DNA of 64,000 nt from contig NZ_LXVX01000023.1 of the NCBI RefSeq assembly GCF_001650725.1, positions 1-64,000 on the forward strand, in the 5' to 3' direction. Of this stretch, positions 33,221-41,240 are shown in pieces. Origin of the DNA: Sphingobium sp. TCM1 (GTDB lineage Bacteria; Pseudomonadota; Alphaproteobacteria; Sphingomonadales; Sphingomonadaceae). The position numbers were made by a program, and so were the translations under genes. A model generated the notes under the pieces. The model made no database searches. It was not told where the DNA came from and saw nothing but the letters and a program-made list of their open reading frames with translations. Each line of letters opens with the position of its first letter. The stretch's first letter is position 1.

Positions 33221-33269
33221 CGGCCGGCACGAACGAAATAACAACAGACGTAGCCAGCACGGCCCTGTC

Positions 33270-33348
33270 TCCGGGGGGGCGACATCATCTCGGAACGAAG
33301 GGGCGCAATCATCTCGGAAACGAGGGGCGGCTTCATCGGAATCGGCAC
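33270..33348. repeat. IS21 right multiple terminal repeats
   Basis: Three inverted copies of the left-end module are visible: GGGGGGGCGACATCATCTCG, then GGGGCGCAATCATCTCGG, then GGGGCGGCTTCATCGGAATC. Their spacing of about 24-27 bases matches the left end. The last marks the right boundary of the element at about 33348. Confidence 0.7.
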
Positions 33349-34080
33349 GCGCAGGGCAAAATCGTGGCTTTCGGCATCGAGGGGAGCGATTAATGCCGCC
33401 TTTTTCAGCCATGTGCGCAGAGCGGGCGATAAGGGTGCCAACACCATCTGATCGAGATAACAGATGATCTCGGGCCATAAATGCAGTGGCTGCATCCGGT
33501 GGGATACACGGCCCGCGATGCGGCACAATGCGGGCCAACCCTGTGTGTCCGATATGATCCGGTCGAGGGCTGAAGGGAGCCGGATCAATTCCTTCAGATC
33601 CTGGGCGCGGCAGGCCAGGGCATCGGGGCCGACTTCCTGCCAGTCAGCGTTGAGGACGCCAAATCCCCAGGGGGCGGAGGTTGCAAGGACCGCTCGCCAA
33701 TCATCGGGAAGAGCATCCATCATGTCTCTTGTCAGCGTTTCGAGATGCGGCGCTTCCTGAACATCATCGAGGCAAATAATCCCGGGCCTGTCCTGATGCC
33801 ATATCCATTGGAGAATGGACTCGATGTCCGCGGCGGTTCCGGCCTGAAAGGCGAGGCGACGCAGGGTGCCCTTCTTTGTGTCGTCGCTTGCAAGACTTGC
33901 CCAAAGCGCCGGGCGACCAGTGTCCGCCGCCTCCTTCCAACCGGCCGCGAGCGTCGCCGATTTGCCGTAGCCGCAAGGTGCGCGCAGCAGGCTGACGCGC
34001 GCGGTCAATTCCACACGGCGAAGTGCCGTTTCCGCCAGTCGCGAAAGCAGCGTTGGAGTCCATTCGGTTCCCAGGCCCAT
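33349..34080 (-). pseudogene. N-terminal fragment of a MalT/AlkS-like LuxR-family regulator
   Basis: The reverse-strand frame begins GTEWTPTLLSRLAETALRRV and has a Walker A motif LLRAPCGYGKSATLAAGW (about residues 33-50) with a later IICLDDVQEAPHL Walker B. This is the ATPase part of large MalT-type (STAND) activators, which normally exceed 800 residues and end in a LuxR helix-turn-helix. Here only about 240 native residues remain before the IS21 end; the frame then reads into the insertion. AlkS, the alkane-operon activator, belongs to this family and also lies beside aldehyde and alcohol dehydrogenase genes, so loss of an AlkS-like regulator is a reasonable reading. Confidence 0.7.
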
Positions 34081-34091
34081 GTCGGGTCGAT

Positions 34092-34109
34092 ACTACATGC
34101 TCGTGTAGT
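34092..34109. promoter_or_regulatory. Inverted repeat between the AlkS-like gene and the aldehyde dehydrogenase gene
   Basis: ACTACATGCTCGTGTAGT is a perfect 6-bp dyad with a six-base spacer in the 89-base divergent gap. It could be the operator for the divergent regulator or for a local repressor. Assignment is by position and symmetry. Confidence 0.35.
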
Positions 34110-34169
34110 TCCCTATTGCTTTTGCGCTCGTAAGACTCGCGCGAAGGTCATGTTTTCGACGAGAATGAA

Positions 34170-35600
34170 ATGATTGAAGAGAGCCATTCGATTTCGCAGG
34201 AACCCTGTGATGGCCGCCCGGTGGAAATGCTCTTCACCGCGCAAAAGGCAATGTCGGACGAGCGCCGGATGCGCTTTGGCCTTGCTGAAAGACGCGCTGC
34301 GCTGGCGCGCCTCGCGGCTGCCATACGAAAGTTCGAAGGGGAGATCGTCCAGGCCATGGCGACCGACTTCGGCAAGCCGGAGGCCGAAGTGTTTCTGACG
34401 GAAATTCTTCCGGTCATGCAGGAAATCCGCCACAGCCGTCGTAATCTGCGCCGATGGATGCGGCCAGTCCATGTCGGACCGACATTGATCGGTTTCGGCA
34501 CGGCCGGACGGATCGTGCCGCAGCCACGCGGCGTGTGCCTTATCATCGCGCCCTGGAATTACCCATTCAATCTCTGCCTGGGGCCGCTTGTCTCCTGCCT
34601 TGCTGCCGGCAACAGCGCTATCCTGAAGCCTTCGGAGATGACACCTGCTACCTCGGGCGTCATCGCGCGGCTGATCGCCGACACATTTCCGCCAGACTTG
34701 GTTACCGTCGCCCTCGGCGGGAAGGAGATGTCTCAGGCCCTGCTCGCGCTGCCCTTCGATCATATCTTCTTCACCGGCAGCCCCGAGGTCGGGAAAGTCG
34801 TAATGCAGGCAGCCTCCCGCCACCTGACCTCCGTTACGCTGGAACTGGGTGGCAAGTCGCCCACGATCGTGGGACCGGATGCCGACATAGAGACGGCCGC
34901 CAGTTGGATCGCCTTCGGCAAATTCTCCAATGCCGGTCAAACCTGCATCGCGCCCGATCATGTGTTCGTCCACGCTTCGATCCGCGACCGGTTCGTGGAA
35001 GCGCTGCGCCGCCGGATCGCCGCCGCTTATGGTTCGGGCATGACGAGCCCCTATCTCGCAAGGATCGTCAATGATCGCCATGCGGACAGACTGGGGGGCC
35101 TGATTGCGGATGCCCTGGCCACGGGCGGGCGGATCATTGTCGGCGGCGAAAGGCAGGGAAGGGCGCTGGCGCCCACAGTGCTGGAGGCGATCGCTCCCGA
35201 GGCGGCGATCGACCATGAGGAGATATTCGGTCCCGTCCTGCCGGTCCTGACCTATGATGACATTGAAACCGTGATCGGTCGGATCAACGCAAGACCCAAG
35301 CCGCTGGCGCTTTATGTGTTCGATCGTGACCGGGCGAGAGTGGATCATATCCTGGCGGCCACGACTTCCGGCAGTGCAGGCGTCAACCTTACCATCGTCC
35401 AATACGTCCACGATCATCTGCCGTTCGGCGGTGTGAACAATTCCGGGATCGGGGCGGCACATGGCCATCACGGGTTCCGGACTTTCAGTCATGAGCGCGC
35501 CGTTCTCCAGAACCGCTTCTCCGCTCTGCCTCTCGTCTTTCCTCCCTATTCGGGCCGGGCAGCGCGTCTGATCCGACTTGCCAAACGCTTTCTGGGGTAA
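34170..35600 (+). CDS. Aldehyde dehydrogenase, class 3-like (AlkH-type)
   Basis: The 476-residue enzyme oxidises aldehydes to acids with NAD(P). It has the coenzyme loop FFTGSPEVGKVVMQAASRHL, the general base Glu in TSVTLELGGKSPTIVGPDAD and the catalytic Cys in KFSNAGQTCIAPDHVFVH. The C-terminus holds FGPVLPVLTYDD and HDHLPFGGVNNSGIGAAHGH. The C-terminal membrane-associating stretch (RAARLIRLAKRFLG) and sequence style place it in the class 3 fatty-aldehyde group, like AlkH. It lies four bases before the GMC alcohol oxidoreductase gene, so alcohol to aldehyde to acid is encoded as a pair. Confidence 0.9.
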   Translation: MIEESHSISQEPCDGRPVEMLFTAQKAMSDERRMRFGLAERRAALARLAAAIRKFEGEIVQAMATDFGKPEAEVFLTEILPVMQEIRHSRRNLRRWMRPVHVGPTLIGFGTAGRIVPQPRGVCLIIAPWNYPFNLCLGPLVSCLAAGNSAILKPSEMTPATSGVIARLIADTFPPDLVTVALGGKEMSQALLALPFDHIFFTGSPEVGKVVMQAASRHLTSVTLELGGKSPTIVGPDADIETAASWIAFGKFSNAGQTCIAPDHVFVHASIRDRFVEALRRRIAAAYGSGMTSPYLARIVNDRHADRLGGLIADALATGGRIIVGGERQGRALAPTVLEAIAPEAAIDHEEIFGPVLPVLTYDDIETVIGRINARPKPLALYVFDRDRARVDHILAATTSGSAGVNLTIVQYVHDHLPFGGVNNSGIGAAHGHHGFRTFSHERAVLQNRFSALPLVFPPYSGRAARLIRLAKRFLG

Positions 35601-35604
35601 ATCC

Positions 35605-37182
35605 ATGTACGACTATATCATCATTGGCGGCGGCTCGGCCGGCTGCGTCATGGCCAACCGCCTTTCTGCTGATTCGGATAAAGCTGTCTGCCTCATCGAG
35701 GCGGGGCCGCGCGATCGCAATCCCTTCATTCACATGCCGCTTGGCGTCAGCGTCATTGCCCGCACGGGATGGGTGAACTGGAACTGTGAGACCGAAGTCG
35801 AGCCTCACCTTAACAACCGGCGGCTCTATTGGCCGCGCGGCAAGACGCTGGGTGGCAGCAACTCGATCAATGCAATGGTCTACATTCGCGGCGATCGGGC
35901 GGACTATGAGGGCTGGGGGGCGGCCGCCGGAGCTGACTGGGACTGGCCGCGCATGCGCGAGCTTTTTATCGCGCTCGAAAACAATCAGGCTATCCACGAC
36001 GAGCATCATGGCAATGCCGGGCCACTTTGCGTCTCCAATCTTGGGCGAGTGAACCCACTTACGGAAGACTTCGTCGAAGCTGGGGTGGAACTGCACTACC
36101 CGCGAAATCCCGACTTCAATGGCGTGAGCCAGGAAGGCTTTGGTGTCTATCAGGTGACCCAGAAAGACGGGCAACGGTTCAGCACGGCGCGAGCGTTTCT
36201 CGATCCGGCTCGCTCGCGCAAGAATCTCGCCATCGAAACGAACGGCCTCGTCGAACGGATACTGTTCAAGGACCGTCGCGCCATCGGGGTCCGCGTCGGC
36301 GGCCGGGACCTGCTGCTGCGCCCCGGTGGAGAGGTGATCCTTTCGGCTGGCGCGGTCAATTCGCCGCAGATTCTGATGCTGTCGGGCGTCGGCCCGGCGA
36401 GCGAACTCAGGCAGCATGGCATAGAGATCGTTCTGGATGCGCCCGAAGTCGGAGCCAATCTCGCCGATCACCTCGACTATACGGCTGTGGCAACCACGGC
36501 CGATCGCGAAGGATTTGGAGTGGCGCCCAGTTTCCTGCCTCGTGCGATACGCGGCGCATGGAGCTATTTCCTTCATCATGAAGGCGAATTGACGTCAAAT
36601 GCCTCGGAGGGCGGCGCTTTCCTCAAATCCGACGCCGGCCGGGAGCGGCCCAATCTTCAATTCCATTTCCTGCCGGCGATCCTGCGTGACCATGGCCGCA
36701 AGACAGCCTTCGGCTACGGAATGACCGTGCATGTCTGCGACCTTCTACCGAAGAGCCGCGGCAGGATCGGGCTCAAGATCGCCGATCCCACGGCTCATCC
36801 GCGCATAGAGGGCAATTATCTCAGTCATCCCGATGATGTGGGCGTCTTGCTGAATGGCGCGAAGCTAGCCCGCAAGCTCCTTCATGCGCCGGCGCTCGCC
36901 CGTCACTTGCGCGAGGAGGTGCGACCGGGACCCGCGGTCCAGACCGACGAGGCTCTGATCGACGACATCCGCGCGCGCGCTGAAACAATCTATCATCCGG
37001 TAGGAACATGCCGCATGGGCAGTGACTCGGCATCCGTGGTCGATCCGGCAGCCCGTGTACGTGGCATTGACGGTTTGCGCGTGGTCGATGCATCGATCAT
37101 GCCGTCGATCGTGTCGGGCAACACTAACGCGCCTACCATGGCGATCGCGGAAAATGTCGCGCAAATGATGATCCGGCCTTGA
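35605..37182 (+). CDS. GMC-family alcohol oxidoreductase (AlkJ/choline dehydrogenase-like)
   Basis: The 525-residue FAD enzyme starts YDYIIIGGGSAGCVMANRLS (dinucleotide fold) and contains the GMC signature PRGKTLGGSNSINAMVYIRG. The second signature is GAVNSPQILMLSGVGP, and the C-terminal active-site region is YHPVGTCRMG then VSGNTNAPTMAIAENVA. Members oxidise primary alcohols and pass electrons to the respiratory chain, as AlkJ does for medium-chain alcohols. The ATG at 35605 begins directly at the FAD motif; the frame is open from 35578. It follows the aldehyde dehydrogenase gene and precedes a DUF2147 gene. Confidence 0.92.
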   Translation: MYDYIIIGGGSAGCVMANRLSADSDKAVCLIEAGPRDRNPFIHMPLGVSVIARTGWVNWNCETEVEPHLNNRRLYWPRGKTLGGSNSINAMVYIRGDRADYEGWGAAAGADWDWPRMRELFIALENNQAIHDEHHGNAGPLCVSNLGRVNPLTEDFVEAGVELHYPRNPDFNGVSQEGFGVYQVTQKDGQRFSTARAFLDPARSRKNLAIETNGLVERILFKDRRAIGVRVGGRDLLLRPGGEVILSAGAVNSPQILMLSGVGPASELRQHGIEIVLDAPEVGANLADHLDYTAVATTADREGFGVAPSFLPRAIRGAWSYFLHHEGELTSNASEGGAFLKSDAGRERPNLQFHFLPAILRDHGRKTAFGYGMTVHVCDLLPKSRGRIGLKIADPTAHPRIEGNYLSHPDDVGVLLNGAKLARKLLHAPALARHLREEVRPGPAVQTDEALIDDIRARAETIYHPVGTCRMGSDSASVVDPAARVRGIDGLRVVDASIMPSIVSGNTNAPTMAIAENVAQMMIRP

Positions 37183-37194
37183 GGAAGAATGGCG

Positions 37195-37596
37195 ATGAGG
37201 TTCAGTTTCGTATTGGCAGCCATGCTGCTACTTGCAACATCTGCGTCCGTCGAGGCACAGCGCGCTTCTTTCGGAGTGTGGAAGAATCCGCAGGACAGCG
37301 TACATGTGCGAGCCCAGCCGTGCGGAAGCAGAATGTGCGGGGTCGTGGTCTGGGCAAGTGACAAAGCCAAGGCGGATGCGCGGCGCGGCGGGACAAACGA
37401 TCTGGTAGGTCTGATCCTGTTTCGCGATTTTGTTCCTGAAAAGAAGGGCGTGTGGCGCGGCAGTGTTTTTGTACCCGACATCGGCCAAACCTTCTCTGGA
37501 ACAATCACCACGCTCGACGATCGGCGGATGGAGGGAAAGGGGTGCCTGACAGGGCGGATCATGTGCAAATCGCAGATATGGACGAAAGTGAACTGA
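37195..37596 (+). CDS. DUF2147 secreted protein (second copy)
   Basis: The 133-residue product has a clear signal peptide (MRFSFVLAAMLLLATSASVE, cleavage near AQ). It then has a DUF2147 body: GVWKNPQDSVHVRAQPCGSR, MCGVVVWASDKAKA, DRRMEGKGCLTGRIMCKSQI. Four cysteines are placed as in the copy at 18974, but the two proteins differ in most positions. ATG 37189 is an alternative start; 37195 is better spaced from GAGGA at 37181-37185. It is the last gene of the aldehyde/alcohol dehydrogenase operon. Confidence 0.8.
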   Translation: MRFSFVLAAMLLLATSASVEAQRASFGVWKNPQDSVHVRAQPCGSRMCGVVVWASDKAKADARRGGTNDLVGLILFRDFVPEKKGVWRGSVFVPDIGQTFSGTITTLDDRRMEGKGCLTGRIMCKSQIWTKVN

Positions 37597-38025
37597 AATC
37601 CGTCCAATCATCGTCTGACCGAGAGCGGCAAGCCAAGGATTTTAATAAGACACATCAAAAGCTTCTACGATAAATTGAAGAGGCGCGGAGCAGGAAGCGG
37701 GCATGGCGACAGCGATGTGTGCAGCCGCCACGGGATCAATTCGGCGACGGGCATGCGACTTGGTCAGCGTAAGCAGGCGGATAATCCGTTATTGATCGTC
37801 GCGGCCAGAAGACGGTCCGCTGCGGCAGCGGCTGCACGAACAGATTAACCTAATGGAAATCACACGATAAGCGCCCCGCCTGATGCGCCCGACGACACAT
37901 TCCGCCGCTAGCAGGCATCCCCCCGGAAATTCCAGCAATCTACGCACGCCCAAAATCCGTAGCGTCCGATAAACTCTGCCGGAAAGGAGGACTGTCCCAC
38001 AACAAGCTATCAGGGGTTTTCCGAC
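37597..38025. other. Noncoding region containing resolvase sites
   Basis: These 429 bases hold no credible gene. The right part has res-like features: GTCCGATAAACT near 37965, resembling the resolvase half-site TGTCNNATA, and a TGTC...GACA pair at 37993-38026. The left part marks the boundary between the metabolic genes and another mobile segment. Confidence 0.45.
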
Positions 38026-38026
38026 A
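37993..38026. promoter_or_regulatory. Candidate res subsite of the second resolvase
   Basis: TGTCCCACAA at the left and TTCCGACA at the right form the inverted TGTC...GACA frame of a serine resolvase binding site, 34 bp long. It abuts the resolvase start codon, the usual location of res subsite III, where binding also represses the gene. Confidence 0.4.
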
Positions 38027-38613
38027 TGCTTATAGGCTACATGCGCGTCTCTTCCACAGATGACCGGCAATCGGTCGATCTTCAGCGCGATGCGCTGATC
38101 GCAGCCGGCGTCGATAGCCGGCATCTCTATTCCGACAAGGCATCCGGCGCTCGCGAGGACCGGGCGAGCCTGCGGGCCTGCCTCGAATATCTCGCAGCCG
38201 GCGATACGCTGGTCGTGTGGAAACTGGATCGGCTCGGCCGCTCCCTGCCGCATTTGCTGTCGATCCTGACCGATCTCAGGGAGCGTGACGTGTCATTCCG
38301 GTCATTGACCGAGCAGATGGACACGGGAACGCCGCATGGCGAGCTGCTGTTTTCGCTGTTCGGCGCGCTGGCCCAGTATGAACGGGCATTGACGCGCGAG
38401 CGCATCATGGCAGGCCTTGCGGCCGCCAGACGGCGCGGGCGCTACGGTGGCCGCCCGCGAACGATCGATGCGGAAAAGCTCGATCAGATCACCGCCGCCC
38501 TTGCCGGTGGCGCTAGCAAGTCGTCGATCAGCCGCACGTTCAACGTGCCCCGATCGACCCTCGCAGATACGCTCGCGCGGGCCGGATGGCTCAAACCGCC
38601 GCGCCTTGCGTAA
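38026..38613 (+). CDS. Serine recombinase, Tn3 resolvase/invertase type
   Basis: The 195-residue protein starts MLIGYMRVSSTDDRQSVDLQ, with the nucleophile serine at residue 9 or 10. It has the core TLVVWKLDRLGRSLPHLLSI, the E-helix GALAQYERALTRERIMAGLA and a C-terminal helix-turn-helix ALAGGASKSSISRTFNVPRS. This is a complete, standard-size TnpR/Pin-like enzyme. A res-like site abuts its start. No Tn3 transposase gene is near, so it is an orphan here, perhaps from the transposon whose TnpA remnant is at 53157. Confidence 0.9.
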   Translation: MLIGYMRVSSTDDRQSVDLQRDALIAAGVDSRHLYSDKASGAREDRASLRACLEYLAAGDTLVVWKLDRLGRSLPHLLSILTDLRERDVSFRSLTEQMDTGTPHGELLFSLFGALAQYERALTRERIMAGLAAARRRGRYGGRPRTIDAEKLDQITAALAGGASKSSISRTFNVPRSTLADTLARAGWLKPPRLA

Positions 38614-38640
38614 CGACAAAAACATAATTATATTTCCGTA

Positions 38641-38935
38641 ATGCCATCCATGCGCTTCTCCTGGCACCCGGCCAAAGCCGAGAGCAATCTGAAGAAGCAC
38701 GGCGTCAGCTTTGCGATCGCTACTCGTGCGTTCACAGATCCTTTCGCGCTGAGCGATCAGGATCGGATCGAAGGTGGCGAGCGACGATGGCAAACCTTGG
38801 GCCTCGTGGAAGGGCATCTGCTCCTCCTCGTGGCCCACACTGTCGTCGAGCAAGACGATGACGGCGAGTATGTGGATTTCGGCTCGAAAGGCCGATCGAA
38901 CGGAAAGGCGACGTTATGAAGAAGAAAGACGCTGA
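38641..38935 (+). pseudogene. brnT: BrnT ribonuclease toxin gene, frameshifted near its 3' end
   Basis: The N-terminal 80 codons encode a BrnT toxin: MRFSWHPAKAESNLKKHGVS then FADPF-like TRAFTDPFALSDQDR and ERRWQTLGLVEGHLLLLVAH. The frame then leaves the family at EYVDFGSKG and stops at 38919. Reading one base later restores the conserved C-terminus ISARKADRTERRRYEEERR, ending at TGA 38933-38935 and overlapping the brnA start, as in intact pairs. Two bases therefore appear to be missing near 38873. Loss of the catalytic C-terminal Arg/Tyr segment should inactivate the toxin. Confidence 0.75.
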
Positions 38936-39251
38936 TACCGTCCGTTTCCAACTCGATCCGGACAATCTGCCGCCGTTGACCGAAGCGCAACAGGCCGAAC
39001 TGGATGCCCTGCAGGCGATGCCGGATAGCGGGATCGACTATAGCGACTCTCCGGCGCTGACAGAGGATTTCTGGCGGAACGGGCAGCGTGGGCGCTTCTA
39101 TAAGCCCATCAAGCAGCAGGTGACGGCACGCCTTGATGCTGATGTGCTCGCCTGGCTCAAATCGCAGGGTAAGGGCTACCAAGCCCGCATGAACGCCATA
39201 CTTCGCCGTGAGATGCTGGCGACCGCCAGAAGGCAGGAAAAGCCACGTTAA
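38916..39251 (+). CDS. brnA: BrnA antitoxin
   Basis: The 111-residue protein has the BrnA signature: DYSDSPALTEDFWRNGQRGR followed by FYKPIKQQVTARLDADVLAW and LKSQGKGYQARMNAILRREM, the C-terminal ribbon-helix-helix that dimerises and represses the operon. It overlaps the (repaired) brnT frame, as expected. With the toxin broken, it may persist as a free repressor or as protection against related toxins. Confidence 0.9.
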   Translation: MKKKDADTVRFQLDPDNLPPLTEAQQAELDALQAMPDSGIDYSDSPALTEDFWRNGQRGRFYKPIKQQVTARLDADVLAWLKSQGKGYQARMNAILRREMLATARRQEKPR

Positions 39252-39313
39252 TTTAGATAGTTAGGCTATCGGTTATCGTGTGGTTTCCGTCAGCGCCGAA
39301 CCGTAACCTCTAG

Positions 39314-39847
39314 CTACTCCTCTTCTATCCCCATCGCTTTCAAGTCCAATCCCAATTCCTTTAAACTGGGCAGGGGAGGAGGATCGAAGGCTACCAGTGC
39401 ATCGATAAAGTCATGAAAGCTGTCGTATACGGGGGTTATCGCCCTAGAAGGCAGAGCTTCATCGTGCAGCCATACGGATATCTTTCCATCAATTCTGTCA
39501 ATTAACAGCATATTACCCAGACCGATTTCCGCAAAAACCACAGATGTTTTTGGAATCTGCATGGATAATTGTTCGTTTATGCGAATTATTCCTAAGCTTC
39601 CGTCAACAGGGCCATATATAACTGAAACGCCAATTCTTCCTGAATCATCGGAATAGGCGCATTTTTCCGCAGGAAATTCAACATCATTATTGAAAACTAT
39701 CGCTGATCCGAATTCAATAAATAAATCACGAAGCTCAGACGGCAGCAATATTCTTAATGAACTCTCTATCTGGTCTAATTCGATCAAAGAATCTCCCGGC
39801 ATGTGGAGTGATTCTGCATCGAATGATGGATCAAACTGAAAGGTCAT
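39314..39847 (-). CDS. SUKH (SMI1/KNR4) family protein
   Basis: The 177-residue product has the SUKH fold pattern: an N-terminal helix (LIELDQIESSLRILLPSELR) with the LP-x-x-L-R-D-F/L-G element (LFIEFGSAIVFNND), a central LGNMLLIDRIDGKISVWLHD and the closing VYDSFHDFIDALVAF. SUKH proteins are immunity proteins against polymorphic toxins or contact-dependent systems. The gene is clearly AT-richer than its neighbours, suggesting recent transfer. No cognate toxin is in the window. Confidence 0.65.
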   Translation of the reverse strand: MTFQFDPSFDAESLHMPGDSLIELDQIESSLRILLPSELRDLFIEFGSAIVFNNDVEFPAEKCAYSDDSGRIGVSVIYGPVDGSLGIIRINEQLSMQIPKTSVVFAEIGLGNMLLIDRIDGKISVWLHDEALPSRAITPVYDSFHDFIDALVAFDPPPLPSLKELGLDLKAMGIEEE

Positions 39848-39958
39848 ATATTTTCTGCCTTACATCATTAGGGCGTCGCTATCGTGTCCGTTCCGCACCG
39901 CGCCTCAATCACGCCACCTGATTGGTATAGCCGTTAGCGGATGGGCACGACAATCAGG

Positions 39959-41158
39959 TCAATCTTGGCGCGTCGATGCTTTGATTGGTGCTGCGCTCCA
40001 TCTACGATTGAATATCCGCCATCCGACTAAGCCCGCGACAACGCCCAGCAGGCCGCCCACGAGATAGGCGGTTGGCGCATCATTCGGCACAAAAAAGCAG
40101 CCGCCAGCAACATAGCCGCCGATTACGGCGGTGCGTGTCACCGCACCATAGATCGCGGCGACCTTGCCATGATCGGCGGGCGGGCATTCCGACTGGAACA
40201 AGGTTCGGACAGCGACGTTGTGGATGCTGTTTGCGCCGCCGCCTAGGATGAAGGCGACGGCAACGATTGCCAGCCCGATCGGCGCAAGGCCGATCCACAG
40301 CATGGTCGCGCCCATGACAGCGGCCGTGCCGAACGCCGCCAGTCCGACCCTATGGCCAATAACCCTTTCGGCCAGCCCAGCGCCGATCAACATCCCAACC
40401 GCCCATAGTGCCGTCAGCATTCCAAACGCGGTCGGCCCGCTCCCAGCGTCACCATCACGAGAAACACGAAAGCAACGTCGGCTATGGCGGTCGCAAACAC
40501 TTCGAGGCTGAGCGCACCCGTAACCACCATCAACCGTCGATTGCGGAGCAGCGGCAGGTAGTCCACGAACAGGGTCTCTTCCTCCTGATCGTCCCGTTGT
40601 GGCTTGCGGCGAAGCCTGCTCGCCATCACGACGAGGGCCAAAAGGGAAAAACTGGCGGCATCGGCTAAAAGCGCATTGCGCGATCCGATCCATCCCACCA
40701 GTACGCCCCCAGCGACTGGACCAGCGAGCATTCCAAGGCTGCGAACCATTTCCATAAGGGAATTGGCGAGTGCGAGGTCATTCCAAGCCGCTCGCCAGCA
40801 CTGGAATCAACGCGAATGTTGCGGCGCTGCTGATCGTGAACAGCACGCTCAACAGCGCGGCCCCGGCGAGCGTGAACATGGGATAATAGGCGATAAATGC
40901 TATCACGCCCGCTTGCAGAACTGACACCATGACCAGAATGCGGGCCGCCTCCCGGCGGTCGATCAAGCGGCCCGCCCAGGGTGCGGCGATCAGACCGGGT
41001 AGCAGCTCCGCGGTCAGCAGCGTCGGCACCGCATAGCCGGATGCGTTCTCGGCAGTGCGGAACATCAACGTCAGCAACGTGATTTCATCGCCGGTCGTCG
41101 AAATCGTAAGCGCCACAAGGACCAACCATCCCCAGCCTTGCCGAAACTCAACTCCCAC
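39959..41158 (-). pseudogene. MFS transporter gene with two frameshifts
   Basis: Three reverse-strand frames join into one major facilitator protein of about 400 residues. The first (41158-40778) begins GVEFRQGWGWLVLVALTIST and ends at VLASGLE; the second resumes at NDLALANSLMEMVRSLGMLA; the third resumes at GPTAFGMLTALWAVGMLIGA and ends in RIFNRRWSAAPIK. Each junction is repaired by adding one base, near 40780 and near 40436. The family resembles EntS/tetracycline-type exporters (MFS_3). As it stands no full protein can be made. Confidence 0.75.
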
Positions 41159-41240
41159 TCACTTAACCTTCCGCACAGCCCCGCACTTTCCGGGTCACTC
41201 TGCACACTTCAAATCTCAACCGACAATCAGGTGAATAGCT

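Larger units (their letters stand above)
30745..33348 (+). mobile_element. IS21-family insertion sequence
   Basis: The element contains istA and istB flanked by multiple short terminal repeats, as in IS21. The left end has four copies of a TTCCGA...CGCCCCC module (30745-30850); the right end has three inverted copies (33270-33348). The outermost ends align as GTGCTGATTCCGA on the left and GTGCCGATTCCGA on the right when inverted. No target duplication is visible: the left flank is a truncated hydrolase gene and the right flank a truncated regulator gene. Insertion was therefore accompanied by a deletion. istB carries a frameshift. Confidence 0.88.
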
